Assembly (NCBI RefSeq): GCF_004923295.1
Contig: NZ_CP039638.1
Span: 186,001 to 250,000 of the forward strand
Direction: 5' to 3'
Length of the DNA: 64,000 nt
DNA from: Azospirillum sp. TSH100
GTDB taxonomy: Bacteria > Pseudomonadota > Alphaproteobacteria > Azospirillales > Azospirillaceae
Shown here piece by piece: positions 1 to 8,747 of this stretch. The first letter of the stretch is position 1. Each line of letters begins with the position of its first letter. A program made the position numbers and the translations under genes. The notes beneath the pieces were generated by a model. It saw only the letters and a program-made list of their open reading frames with translations, had not been told where the DNA came from and did not search any database.

Positions 1-255
1 GCGGCAGGGGCCGCACCAATCGGCCCAGAAGTCGATCAGCAGGGGCAGGTCGCCATGCTCGGCATGGGCGGCGAAGCGGCGGGCGTCGAGCGCCACCGGC
101 CTTCCGTCAAACAGGGCCTTGCCGCAGCGGCCGCATTTGCCGCCGCCCAGACGGGCCGGGGGCACGCGGTTCAGCGTGTCGCAATGCGGGCAGGCAATGT
201 GAAGGCTGTCGGCGCCTGTGGATGACTGACCTGATGCTTGGGCGGTGGGCGGCAT
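1..255 (-). CDS. trxC: Thioredoxin 2 (TrxC), C-terminus cut by window edge
   Basis: Cytoplasmic disulfide reductase of the thioredoxin-2 type. The 85 visible codons start at the ATG at 253-255 and stay open to base 1. Residues 22-25 (CPHC) and 41-44 (CGRC) form the N-terminal zinc ribbon that separates TrxC from TrxA. The thioredoxin fold follows, and the active site WCGPC is at residues 80-84, just before the edge. Known for the family: zinc-binding, oxidative-stress-linked thioredoxin reduced by TrxB. The visible part is intact; nothing can be said about the missing C-terminal half. Confidence 0.93.
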   Translation of the reverse strand, partial: MPPTAQASGQSSTGADSLHIACPHCDTLNRVPPARLGGGKCGRCGKALFDGRPVALDARRFAAHAEHGDLPLLIDFWADWCGPCR

Positions 256-330
256 GCGGAGCTCCTTCCCCTGGCAGCGGTTCCACCGTCGATGTATGGG
301 GCCGGATCCGCCCGCTCAAGACGGGTGGGG

Positions 331-585
331 CTACTCCCGCTGGCCCACCAGGCCTTCCAGCTTTGCGAAATCCACATATTGCGCCGGCCGGTCCTTCAAC
401 AGGTCCGGGGCGGCCTGGGCATTCTCCCGCGCGCATTCGGCGACATAGCGGGCCAAGAGGTCGCGCATGACCTCGGCCAAAGGCGTCTGCCGCTGGCGTG
501 CGTAATTCTTGGCGACATCTTTGATTCGACGATCAATGCGCAAAGAGATCGTCGCCTTCTTTGGATGAAACGGATCTCCGATCAT
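331..585 (-). CDS. Small ribbon-helix-helix (CopG-like) DNA-binding protein
   Basis: An 84-residue protein with a basic N-terminal strand (KKATISLRID), then helix-turn-helix-like segments (IKDVAKNYARQRQ, then TPLAEVMRDLLARYVAE). This is the ribbon-helix-helix pattern of CopG/Arc regulators and of many antitoxins. I chose the ATG at 583-585 because GGGGG lies 6 bases before it; a GTG at 613-615 would add ten unlikely residues. No toxin gene adjoins it: trxC lies downstream after a 75-base gap, and upstream is non-coding DNA with four GGAT repeats. It may be a solitary regulator or an orphan antitoxin. The fold call is from pattern only; function is unknown. Confidence 0.6.
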   Translation of the reverse strand: MIGDPFHPKKATISLRIDRRIKDVAKNYARQRQTPLAEVMRDLLARYVAECARENAQAAPDLLKDRPAQYVDFAKLEGLVGQRE

Positions 586-622
586 GACGATCCCCCACCA
601 ATCTTGCTGATCCACGTTATTT

Positions 623-654
623 GGATATGCCGGATCGGTGGTGGATACAAGGAT
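623..654. promoter_or_regulatory. Four GGAT repeats upstream of the ribbon-helix-helix gene
   Basis: GGAT occurs at 623, 632, 643 and 651, a spacing of 9, 11 and 8 bases, 38-69 bases upstream of the ribbon-helix-helix start. Proteins of that fold often bind short tandem half-sites in their own promoters, so this could be an autoregulatory operator. The repeats are seen; the function is inferred. Confidence 0.3.
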
Positions 655-703
655 CGTCGGGAAGACGGGCGATAAAACTTGGGGATGATAACTTGTGAAT
701 TTG

Positions 704-819
704 TGTGGATAAAATTTCTGCCGGTTTTCTTCTCCACAGAATCTGTGGATAGATGTGTGCGCAATCTCCGAACAGAATCATCCGCACCGTTCCGGCCGGC
801 CAATCCGGCCTGTGGATGA
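704..819. promoter_or_regulatory. Cluster of DnaA-box-like sites
   Basis: Within 116 bases there is one perfect DnaA box (TGTGGATAA at 704-712, reverse complement TTATCCACA) and near matches TCTCCACAG (731-739), TGTGGATAG (744-752) and TGTGGATGA (811-819). The middle two form a perfect 17-base palindrome, TCCACAGAATCTGTGGA (733-749). The surroundings (660-730) are AT-rich for this genome and carry no convincing gene. Candidate roles are a DnaA-titrating or DnaA-regulated site, or part of a replication origin; no dnaA, parAB or repABC gene is visible beside it. Confidence 0.4.
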
Positions 820-829
820 GTGGGTTTGC

Positions 830-1348
830 CTATTTTTTGGGCGTATCGGGAGCGCCGGCGGTTCCCCAGCCGCCGACCAGCCGCAGTCGTCCGGCGGGCG
901 AGAGATCGGGCAGCACCAGCAGCACGGTCTGCTCCGTCAGTTCACCGATCAGGCGGCGCTTGGCGCGGGCTGCGGCGATCGCGGCGTTGAGGGACTCGAA
1001 ATCCACAGGCTCGCCCTGGAGCAGGCTGCGCACCCGCTGACCCTCCTGGCGATAGTCTTCGGTCAGCGCGTCGTAGCGCGGGCGCAGCGGCTCGAAGATG
1101 GCGCGCAGACGGGTGGCGTCGGCGTCGGACAGGCCGGCGGCCATATGCTCGACGAAGCGGTCGGGCATCGGCCGGTAGGGCGGAGGCGATGGCTTGCCGG
1201 TCGCGCCGACCAGCATGGCGCCGAGGATGGCGGCCAGGAACAGGTTCAGCGCCAGCGACATCAGCGTCAGCCGACGCAGGGTCATCCGTTGCCTGAGGCG
1301 GGCCAGCAGGGATTGCTGCGGGCGACGGGGCGCGGCGAAACCGCTCAT
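830..1348 (-). CDS. CnrX-like periplasmic sensor protein (heavy-metal resistance family)
   Basis: A 172-residue membrane-anchored protein. One N-terminal membrane helix is near residues 28-48 (LMSLALNLFLAAILGAMLV), followed by a helical periplasmic domain with the pattern of the CnrX/CpxP/Spy-like family: an LSDADATRLRAIFEPLRPRYDALTE-type helix, then a second arm with AIAAARAKRR and a LTEQTVLLVLPDLSPAGRLRL hairpin. Family members sense metals or misfolded protein and control an ECF sigma factor through its anti-sigma partner. Its start overlaps the preceding gene by four bases, so the two are translationally coupled. No His/Cys metal cluster is visible, so the ligand is uncertain. Confidence 0.72.
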   Translation of the reverse strand: MSGFAAPRRPQQSLLARLRQRMTLRRLTLMSLALNLFLAAILGAMLVGATGKPSPPPYRPMPDRFVEHMAAGLSDADATRLRAIFEPLRPRYDALTEDYRQEGQRVRSLLQGEPVDFESLNAAIAAARAKRRLIGELTEQTVLLVLPDLSPAGRLRLVGGWGTAGAPDTPKK

Positions 1349-1785
1349 CGGCTGTCTCCGTCGAACAGGGTGACGACCTCGTCGTTCAGAAGGGCCAGTT
1401 CCTGGCCTTGCCGCAAGACGGCGGGACCAGCGAGATGGCCGGCGAACCAGTCCCCGGTCACCCAGCCCAGCGCCAGCAGGGCGACGCAGAAACCGGCCAC
1501 CGCCCGTCGCGGCATCCGGCCGAGCAGGAGCATGACCACGCTGTCCTGCGGCCTGCCGCGGACGGTGGAACTGACGGTTGTCAGCAGGCGGGCAACGCGG
1601 GCGTCGTTTATCGCCGGGGCGGGACTGGCCAGCAGCCGGTCGAACGACTGCGCCTGTTCCAGTGCGGCGCGCAGTGCGGGAGAGCGGGCGAGTGCGGTGT
1701 CGGCATCCGCGCGCAGATCGGGCGGCCAGCGCTCCGGCGAGGCGCCGTAATCGTCCAGGTGGCGGAGGAACTCGTCGTCGGTCAT
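1345..1785 (-). CDS. Membrane protein, probable anti-sigma factor
   Basis: A 146-residue protein with an acidic/helical cytoplasmic N-terminus (MTDDEFLRHLDDYG, about residues 1-85) and one membrane segment near residues 95-115 (AVAGFCVALLALGWVTGDW), then a short periplasmic tail. It sits between an ECF sigma gene (11-base gap) and a CnrX-like sensor gene (4-base overlap), the arrangement of CnrHYX-type modules, where this position encodes the membrane anti-sigma factor. The start has a purine-rich stretch (GTGAGGGAGGATGCC) in front of it. No zinc-finger HxxxCxxC motif is visible. The role is inferred from topology and context. Confidence 0.65.
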   Translation of the reverse strand: MTDDEFLRHLDDYGASPERWPPDLRADADTALARSPALRAALEQAQSFDRLLASPAPAINDARVARLLTTVSSTVRGRPQDSVVMLLLGRMPRRAVAGFCVALLALGWVTGDWFAGHLAGPAVLRQGQELALLNDEVVTLFDGDSR

Positions 1786-1796
1786 GGCATCCTCCC

Positions 1797-2339
1797 TCAC
1801 GCGGGATCGGCGGAGAGCGCCGCTTTCAGCGCGGCCCGTGCACGGGTCAGCAGCGAGGCGAAGGCGCTTTCGCTCATGGTCAGGATCTCGGCGGCCTGCC
1901 GCAGGCTGAGGCCTTCCTGGTGGAACAGCACGACGGCGGCGCGCTGGCGGTCGGGCAAGGCGGCCAGCGCCCGGTTGACCCGCTCGGCGGTCTGGCGCTC
2001 GGCGATACGGGTCAGCGGGTCGGGGGTCTCGTCCGGCGGATCGCCGGCCTCCTCCAGCGGCGACCATCCGGGGCGGCGGCCACGATCGATGGCGAGGTTC
2101 ATGACGATGCGGTAGAGCCAGGTGGTGAAGGCGGCCCGTGCCCCGTCCCAGCGGCCGGCATGCTGCCAGACCCGCAGGAAGGCCTCCTGTGCGATCTCGT
2201 CTGCGTCCGACGGGTTGCCGGTCATCCGCTGGGCCAGTGCTACGGCACGGCGCATGTGGCGGGCGGCCAGACGGTCGAAGGCGGCGGCGTCGCCACCGGC
2301 CACGCGGCCCATCAGTTCGTCGTCGCTGTCCTCCGCCAC
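1797..2339 (-). CDS. ECF-family RNA polymerase sigma factor
   Basis: About 180 residues with sigma region 2 at roughly residues 8-80 (AFDRLAARHMRRAVALAQR, then DADEIAQEAFLRVWQ, the DNA-melting/-10 recognition helix) and region 4 at about 118-175 (ERVNRALAALPDRQRAAVVL, LSLRQAAEILTMSESAFASL). It directs RNA polymerase to stress promoters and would be held by the downstream membrane protein. I start it at the GTG at 2337-2339 because AGGAG lies ten bases upstream. Reading further to 2468 would translate a palindromic repeat (2411-2433) and is unlikely. It is the first gene of a three-gene operon. Confidence 0.9.
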   Translation of the reverse strand: MAEDSDDELMGRVAGGDAAAFDRLAARHMRRAVALAQRMTGNPSDADEIAQEAFLRVWQHAGRWDGARAAFTTWLYRIVMNLAIDRGRRPGWSPLEEAGDPPDETPDPLTRIAERQTAERVNRALAALPDRQRAAVVLFHQEGLSLRQAAEILTMSESAFASLLTRARAALKAALSADPA

Positions 2340-2410
2340 CGGGGCTCCGCTCCTGCCGTGGGAGAGAACTATGCCCAAGAGGGCGAGGGGGTTCCAGCGC
2401 GGCGAATTCT

Positions 2411-2433
2411 CCCTCTCCCCCCTGGGGAGAGGG
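2411..2433. repeat. Dispersed palindrome, copy 1
   Basis: CCCTCTCCCC, a 3-base loop, then GGGGAGAGGG: a perfect 10-bp stem between the RND pump gene and the sigma gene, followed by GGATCTT. The same core recurs at 20481, 24384, 24486 and 51902, always between genes. It could act as a terminator or mRNA-stabilising hairpin. Confidence 0.65.
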
Positions 2434-2477
2434 GATCTTGTCAGGTGGAATAGAAGCATCGCACCCATCCTCGCCCC

Positions 2478-5400
2478 CTATTCCGCCGGGGCGGCGATGG
2501 CGGCGCGGCGGTTGCGCCGCAGAGCCAGCCGTTCGAGCGTCAGATAGACCACCGGCGTGGTGTAGAGCGTCAGCATCTGGCTGACCAGCAGGCCGCCGAT
2601 GATGGCGATGCCGAGCGGGCGGCGGAGCTCGCCGCCGGTGCCGTAGTCGAAGGCCAGGGGAACCGCGCCCAGCAGCGCCGCCATCGTCGTCATCATGATC
2701 GGGCGGAAGCGGACAAGGCCGGCCTCGCGGATCGCCTCCAGGGGCGACAGGCCGCGGGTCCGCTCCGCCTCCAGGGCGAAGTCGATCATCATGATGGCGT
2801 TCTTCTTGACGATGCCGATCAAGAGGATGATGCCGATCAGGGCCACGATCGACAGGTCGTAGCCGGTCAGGATCAGCGCGATCAGCGCGCCGAGACCGGC
2901 GGACGGCAGGGTCGACAGGATGGTCAGCGGGTGGATCAGGCTTTCGTACAGAACCCCCAGCACGATGTAGATGGTGATCAGCGCCGCCAGGATCAGCAGC
3001 GGCTGGCTGGAGGAGGATTGTTGGAAGGCGCGCGCGTCGCCCTGGAAGCCGGCGCGGATGCTGGCGGGCATGCCGATGTCCTCGGCCGCGCGCTGGATCA
3101 GCTCGGTCGCCTGGGACAGCGAGACGCCGGGGGCGAGGTCGAAGGTCAGGTTGGCGACCGGGAAGCCGCTCTGGTGCTGGATGCTGGCCGCCTGGTTGCC
3201 GATGACGACGCGCGACACCGCCGACAACGGCACCATGCCGCCGCGGCCCGGAACATAGATGCGCTTGAGGTCGTCGGGGCCGAGCGCTTCGGACGGCTCG
3301 ACCTCCAGCACCACCTTGTGCTGGTTCTGCGCCAGATACATGGTCGAGACCTGCCGCTGGCCGAAGGCGTCGTAGAGCGTCGATTCCAGGGCGCTGAGCG
3401 ACACGCCGAGGCGGGTGGCGGCGTCGCGGTCGACGATGACGTTGGCCTGGATGCCGCCATTCTGGCGGTCGTTGGCGACGTCGACCAGCTCCGGCAGGGT
3501 GCGCATCTTGTCGACCAGCTTGGGTGCCCACTCGTTCAGGGCGCCGATGTCGGAATCCTGAAGGCTGTAGCGGTACTGGCTGCGCCCCTGGAAGCCGCCG
3601 ACGCGGATGTCCTGCACCGGCGTCAGGTAGAGCTGCACCCCCGGCACCCGGCCGGCGCGCTGGCGCAGCCGCTGGGTGACGGTGGCGAGGTCGTCGCGCT
3701 CCGCCATCGGCTTCAGCCCGATGACGATCTGGCCGGAATAGGTGCCGCCCGGACCGCCGCCGCCGATGGTGCCGCCGACGCTGTCCACCGCCGGGTCGCC
3801 GGCCACCGCGTCCTGCAAGGCCTGCTGGCGCGAGACCATGGCGCGGAAGGAGATGTCCGGCGGCGGGTCGCTGAAACCGATCAGGAGGCCGGTGTCCTGC
3901 TGTGGTACGAAGCCCTTCGGCACCTGCCCGTAGAGCCAGACGCTGACGCCGATGATCGCGAAGGTCGCCAGCAGCATGGTGCGGCGGTGGGCCAGCACCC
4001 AGTCGAGCCCGCCGGCATAGAGCCCGAACAGCCGGTCGCCGATCCAGGCGAGCGCCCGGGCGAGCCGGCCGGGCGGGCCGCGCTCCGCCTCCGGCTCCAG
4101 CAGATGGGCGCACATCATCGGGGTCAGGGTCAGCGACACCACCGCCGAGACGGCGATGGCGACCGACAGCACCACGGCGAATTCGCGGAACAGCCGGCCC
4201 TGGATGCCGCCCATGAACAGGATGGGGATGAAGACGGCGACCAGCGACAGGCTGATCGACACCACGGTGAAGGCGACCTGACGCGCGCCCTTCACCGCCG
4301 CCTCGAAGGGCTTGGCGCCCTTTTCGATGTGGCGGACGATGTTCTCGATGACGACGATGGCGTCGTCGACCACGAAGCCGACCGAGATGGTCAGCGCCAT
4401 CAGCGAGAAATTGTCCAGGCTGTAGCCGACGATCCACATCACGCCGCAGGTGCCGGCCAGCGACAGCGGCACCGAGGCCGCCGGGATCACCGTCGCCCAC
4501 AGCCGGCGCAGGAACAGCGCCATCACCATCACCACCAGCGCCACGGTGACCGCCAGCGTCTTCTGCACGTCGTCGATGGAGGCGCGGATGGTCGGGGTGC
4601 GGTCGGTGCGCACCGAAAGCGTGACCCCCGGCGGCATCCAGCCGCGCAAGGTCGGCAGCTCCGCCCGGATGCGGTCGACGGTGTCGACCACGTTGGAGCC
4701 CGGCTGCTTCTGGATGTTGATCAGGATGGCGCGGTGGCCGTCCTGCCAAGCCGCGGTGTATCTGTTCTCCGGCGCCTCGATTACTTCGGCGACGTCGCCG
4801 AGCCGGATGGTGGCGCCGTTCTTCTCGGTGACGATCAGCTTGCGGTAGGCGTCGGCGCCGAACAGCTGGTCGCTGGCGCCGATGGACCAGGATTCGTGGG
4901 TGCCGTCGAAGCTGCCCTTGGCGCCGTTGGCGTTGGCCTGGGAGATGACGGTGCGGATCGAGTCCAGGCTGACGCCCATGTTGGCGGCGGCGGTGGCGTT
5001 GACGCGGACGCGCACCGCCGTCTTCTCCGCCCCGTTGATGGTGACCTGGGCCACCCCCTCGATCTGGCTCAGCCGCTGGCCGATGATGCTGTCGGCGAGG
5101 TTGTAGAGGTCTGCGGGGGCCAGCGTGGTCGAGGTCATGGCGAGCGTCATCACCGGCGCGTCGGCCGGGTTGATGCGCCGCATCCGGGGCGGGCTCGGCA
5201 GATCGGCCGGCAGGTCGCCGCCGGCGGCGTTGATGGCCGCCTGCACGTCGCGCGACGCCGCCTCGACATTGCGGTTCAGGTCGAACTGCACGACGACGGT
5301 GGTGCTGCCGAGCTTGCTGTTGGAGGTCATCTCCGACACGCCGGCGATGCGGGAGAGCCGGCGCTCCAGCGGGGTGGCGACGGAGGCCGCCATGGTTTCC

Positions 5401-5597
5401 GGGCTGGCGCCGGGCAGCGAGGCGGTGACGATGATGGTGGGGAATTCCACCTGCGGCAGCGGCGCCACCGGCAGGAAGCGGTAGGCGACCGCCCCCAGGA
5501 TCATCAGCCCGACCATCAGCAGCGACGTGCCGACCGGCCGCTTGATGAACAGGGCGGAGAGCGAGGATGCCGAGGGGAGGAGGTTTGCGGGAAGCAT
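2478..5597 (-). CDS. RND efflux pump, inner-membrane transporter (HAE1 family, MdtC-like)
   Basis: Proton-driven pump of 1039 residues, the family's usual length. The N-terminus is FIKRPVGTSLLMVGLMILGAV (first membrane helix). TM4 carries the proton-relay pair in VVDDAIVVIENIVRHIEKG, and TM10 carries the conserved lysine in GIVKKNAIMMIDFALEAER. Two large periplasmic loops separate TM1/2 and TM7/8. It is the last gene of an adaptor-pump-pump operon, six bases after the first pump gene, as in mdtABC, where two different RND subunits form a mixed trimer. Substrate cannot be read from sequence; the shared Fur-like control region suggests a siderophore or metal-related substrate (inference). Confidence 0.92.
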   Translation of the reverse strand: MLPANLLPSASSLSALFIKRPVGTSLLMVGLMILGAVAYRFLPVAPLPQVEFPTIIVTASLPGASPETMAASVATPLERRLSRIAGVSEMTSNSKLGSTTVVVQFDLNRNVEAASRDVQAAINAAGGDLPADLPSPPRMRRINPADAPVMTLAMTSTTLAPADLYNLADSIIGQRLSQIEGVAQVTINGAEKTAVRVRVNATAAANMGVSLDSIRTVISQANANGAKGSFDGTHESWSIGASDQLFGADAYRKLIVTEKNGATIRLGDVAEVIEAPENRYTAAWQDGHRAILINIQKQPGSNVVDTVDRIRAELPTLRGWMPPGVTLSVRTDRTPTIRASIDDVQKTLAVTVALVVMVMALFLRRLWATVIPAASVPLSLAGTCGVMWIVGYSLDNFSLMALTISVGFVVDDAIVVIENIVRHIEKGAKPFEAAVKGARQVAFTVVSISLSLVAVFIPILFMGGIQGRLFREFAVVLSVAIAVSAVVSLTLTPMMCAHLLEPEAERGPPGRLARALAWIGDRLFGLYAGGLDWVLAHRRTMLLATFAIIGVSVWLYGQVPKGFVPQQDTGLLIGFSDPPPDISFRAMVSRQQALQDAVAGDPAVDSVGGTIGGGGPGGTYSGQIVIGLKPMAERDDLATVTQRLRQRAGRVPGVQLYLTPVQDIRVGGFQGRSQYRYSLQDSDIGALNEWAPKLVDKMRTLPELVDVANDRQNGGIQANVIVDRDAATRLGVSLSALESTLYDAFGQRQVSTMYLAQNQHKVVLEVEPSEALGPDDLKRIYVPGRGGMVPLSAVSRVVIGNQAASIQHQSGFPVANLTFDLAPGVSLSQATELIQRAAEDIGMPASIRAGFQGDARAFQQSSSSQPLLILAALITIYIVLGVLYESLIHPLTILSTLPSAGLGALIALILTGYDLSIVALIGIILLIGIVKKNAIMMIDFALEAERTRGLSPLEAIREAGLVRFRPIMMTTMAALLGAVPLAFDYGTGGELRRPLGIAIIGGLLVSQMLTLYTTPVVYLTLERLALRRNRRAAIAAPAE

Positions 5598-5603
5598 GGC
5601 CGG

Positions 5604-8600
5604 CTACTCCGCCGCCGCCCGGCCGGCGGAGGCGTCGTTGCCGGGCTCGGCCGTCTCCTTCCGGCGCCAGGGACGCAGCCAGCGGCCCAGCCGGTTGCCG
5701 AGACGGTCCATGTAGAGATAGACCACCGGCGTGGTGTAGAGCGTCAGCACCTGACTGAGCAGCAGCCCGCCGACGATGGCGATGCCCATCGGCCTGCGCA
5801 GCTCCGAGCCGGTGCCGTTCTCCAGCGCCAGCGGCAGGGCGCCGAGCAGGGCCGCCATGGTGGTCATCATGATCGGGCGGAAGCGCAGCAGCGACGCCTC
5901 GTAGATCGAGCGTTCCGGCGCCATGCCCTGGTGACGCTCCGCCTCCAGGGCGAAGTCGATCATCATGATGGCGTTCTTCTTGACGATGCCGATCAGCAGC
6001 ACGATGCCGACCAGCGCGATCAGCGACAGGTCGTGGCCGGTCGCCATCAGCGCCAGCAGCGCGCCGATGCCGGCGGACGGCAGGGTCGACAGGATGGTGA
6101 TCGGGTGGATCGTGCTCTCGTACAGCACGCCCAGCACGATGTAGACGGCGACCACCGCGGCCAGGATCAGCCAGGGCTGGGTGTCGAGCGAGGCGCGGAA
6201 TTCGGCCGCCGTGCCGGCGAAGCGGGCGGTGGCGGTGTCGGGCATGCCGATGCTGTCGCGCGCCTGCTGGATCGCCGCCACCGCCGCCCCCAGCGAGACG
6301 CCGTGCGCCACGTTGAAGGACAGGGTGACGGACGGGAACTGGCCCTGGTGGGTGATGACCAGGGGTGCTGTCCTGCGCTGGACCGACACGATGGCGTTCA
6401 GCGGCACGACGGTTCCGCCGCTGGCCTTCACATAGATCTTCGACAGGGAGGCCGGGTCCATCTGGAAGGACGGCTCGACCTCCAGGATCACGCGGTACTG
6501 GTTGGTCTGGGTGTAGATGGTCGAGACCTGACGCTGGCCGAAGGCGTCATACAGCGTGTCGTCGATGGCCTGGGGCAGCACATGCAGGCGGCTGGCGGCG
6601 TCGCGATCGATGGTGAGGTAGACCTGCAACCCGTCCGGCTGCTGGTCGGTCGCCACGTCGGTCAGTTCGGGCCGGGCGCGCAAGGCCTCCAGCAGGCGCG
6701 GAGTCCAGTTCTCCAGCTCGCGCGGGTCGGCGTCCTGAAGGACATACTGGTACTGGGTGCGGCTGACGCGGCTGTCGATCTGCACGTCCTGCACCGCCTG
6801 CATGAACAGCGACACGCCCTTGAGGTCGCCGGTGGCGGCGCGCAGGCGGGCGATGATCTCCTCCGCCGAGGAGGTGCGCTGGTCGCGCGGCTTCAGCGCG
6901 ATGGTCAGGTTGCCGGTGTTGGTGGTGGCGTTCACCGTGCCGGTGCCGACGAAGCTCGCGACGCCAGCCACGTCGGGATCGCGGCGGACGATGTCGGCGA
7001 CCTCGCGCTGGCGCTCCGCCATCGCCTTGACCGAGATGGAGGGGGCGGCGTCGGTGACGCCGATGATGACGCCGGTGTCCTGCTGCGGCAGGAAGCCCTT
7101 GGGCACCACCGTGTAGAGGTAGAGGGTGGCGGCCAGCGTGGCGATGGTGACCAGCAGGGTCGCCGGCTGGTGGCGCAGGACGAAGCGCAGCGAGGCGGCA
7201 TAGCCGTTCAGCAGCGCGTCGAAGCCCTGTTCGGTCCAGCGGAACAGGCCGTTGGGCTTGGTCTCCGTTTCGGGTTTCAGCAGGCGGGCGCACATCATCG
7301 GCGTCAGCGTCAGGGAGATCACCGCCGACACCAGCACGGCGATGGACAGCGTGATGGCGAATTCGCGGAACAGCCGGCCGACCACGCCGCCCATGAACAG
7401 CAGCGGGATGAACACCGCGATCAGCGACAGGGTCAGCGACACCACGGTGAAGCCGATCTGGCGGGCGCCCTTGAGAGCCGCCTGCAATGGCTTTTCGCCC
7501 TCCTCGATGTAGCGGACGATGTTCTCGATCATGACGATGGCGTCGTCGACGACGAAGCCGGACGCGATGGTCAGCGCCATCAGCGACAGATTGTCGAGGC
7601 TGAAGCCGCACAGCGCCATGATGCCGAAGGTGCCGATCAGCGAGAGCGGCAGCGCCGCCGCCGGGATCACCGTTGCCCAGGCCTTGCGCAGGAACAGGAA
7701 GATCACCAGCACCACCAGCCCGGCGGTCAGCACCAGCGTCTTCTGCACGTCCACCACCGAGGCGCGGATGGTCTCGGTCCGGTCGGTCAGCACCGCCATG
7801 TGGATCTGCGGCGGAAGGCTGGCCTGGAGCGAGGGCAGCAGCTTGCGGATGCGGTCCACCGTGTCGATGATGTTGGCGCCGGGCTGGCGCAGCACGTTCA
7901 GCAGCACCGCCGGCTTGCCGTCATGCCACGCCGCCAGCCGGGTGTTCTCCACCGAATCGACCACGGTGCCGATGTCGGTCAGCCGTACCGGGCCGCCATT
8001 CTTGTAGGCGACGATGATCGGGCGGTAGGCGGCGGCATTCTCGATCTGGTCGTTGACGCCGATGGACCAGGACTGGCGCGGGCCGTCGAAGCTGCCCTTC
8101 GGCGCGTTGACGTTGGCCTGGGTGATGGTGGTCCGCACATCCTCCAAGGTCAGGCCGAGACCGGCGACGGCGGCCGGGTTGACCTGCACGCGGACGGCGG
8201 GGCGCAGGCCCCCCTCGATCCCGACATAGCCGACGCCGTCGACCTGGGACAGCTTCTGCGCCAGCAGCGTGTCGGCGGCGTCGCTGACGGTTTCCAGCCG
8301 CAGGGACTCCGAACTCAGGGCCAGCACCATGATCGGCGTGTCGGCCGGGTTGACCTTGTCGTAGACCGGCGGATTGGGCAGTCCCTTGGGAAGCGTGCCG
8401 GATGCGGCGCTGATTGCCGACTGCACGTCCTGCGAGGCGGCGTCGATGTCGCGGGTCAGGTCGAATTGCAGGGTGATGACCGACAGCCCGAAGGAGCTGG
8501 TCGACACCATCGACGCGATGCCGGCGATCTGGCCGAGCTGGCGTTCCAGCGGAGCGGTGACGGACGATGCCATCACCTCCGGTGCGGCGCCCGGCAGCTG

Positions 8601-8747
8601 GGTGGTGACGCGCACCGTCGGGAAATCGACCGTCGGCAGCGAGGAGATCGGCAGGGTGCTGTAGCCCAGCAGGCCCAGCAGCACCACCGCCAGCATCAGC
8701 AGCCCGGTGGCGACCGGCCGCAGGATGAAGGGGGCGGAGATGTTCAT
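5604..8747 (-). CDS. RND efflux pump, inner-membrane transporter (HAE1 family, MdtB-like)
   Basis: A 1047-residue RND pump, clearly related to the next gene but not a recent duplicate, since the porter loops differ throughout. It starts MNISAPFILRPVATGLLMLA. TM4 contains VVDDAIVMIENIVRYIEEG and TM10 contains GIVKKNAIMMIDFALEAERH, so the proton relay is intact. Its start overlaps the adaptor stop by four bases. Two adjoining, non-identical RND genes behind a single adaptor are the signature of MdtBC/MuxBC heterotrimers. No TolC-type outer-membrane factor is encoded in the operon, so the exit duct must lie elsewhere. Confidence 0.92.
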   Translation of the reverse strand: MNISAPFILRPVATGLLMLAVVLLGLLGYSTLPISSLPTVDFPTVRVTTQLPGAAPEVMASSVTAPLERQLGQIAGIASMVSTSSFGLSVITLQFDLTRDIDAASQDVQSAISAASGTLPKGLPNPPVYDKVNPADTPIMVLALSSESLRLETVSDAADTLLAQKLSQVDGVGYVGIEGGLRPAVRVQVNPAAVAGLGLTLEDVRTTITQANVNAPKGSFDGPRQSWSIGVNDQIENAAAYRPIIVAYKNGGPVRLTDIGTVVDSVENTRLAAWHDGKPAVLLNVLRQPGANIIDTVDRIRKLLPSLQASLPPQIHMAVLTDRTETIRASVVDVQKTLVLTAGLVVLVIFLFLRKAWATVIPAAALPLSLIGTFGIMALCGFSLDNLSLMALTIASGFVVDDAIVMIENIVRYIEEGEKPLQAALKGARQIGFTVVSLTLSLIAVFIPLLFMGGVVGRLFREFAITLSIAVLVSAVISLTLTPMMCARLLKPETETKPNGLFRWTEQGFDALLNGYAASLRFVLRHQPATLLVTIATLAATLYLYTVVPKGFLPQQDTGVIIGVTDAAPSISVKAMAERQREVADIVRRDPDVAGVASFVGTGTVNATTNTGNLTIALKPRDQRTSSAEEIIARLRAATGDLKGVSLFMQAVQDVQIDSRVSRTQYQYVLQDADPRELENWTPRLLEALRARPELTDVATDQQPDGLQVYLTIDRDAASRLHVLPQAIDDTLYDAFGQRQVSTIYTQTNQYRVILEVEPSFQMDPASLSKIYVKASGGTVVPLNAIVSVQRRTAPLVITHQGQFPSVTLSFNVAHGVSLGAAVAAIQQARDSIGMPDTATARFAGTAAEFRASLDTQPWLILAAVVAVYIVLGVLYESTIHPITILSTLPSAGIGALLALMATGHDLSLIALVGIVLLIGIVKKNAIMMIDFALEAERHQGMAPERSIYEASLLRFRPIMMTTMAALLGALPLALENGTGSELRRPMGIAIVGGLLLSQVLTLYTTPVVYLYMDRLGNRLGRWLRPWRRKETAEPGNDASAGRAAAE

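Noticed and set aside
582..803. A 73-codon minus-strand frame through the DnaA-like cluster
   Set aside because: No ribosome site or domain; low complexity, and it overlaps the DnaA-like boxes and the GGAT repeats.
1345..4749. Very long minus-strand frame extending the anti-sigma gene upstream
   Set aside because: Only the last 147 codons read as protein; the rest is an out-of-frame reading of the sigma and RND genes. The ATG at 1785 is used instead.
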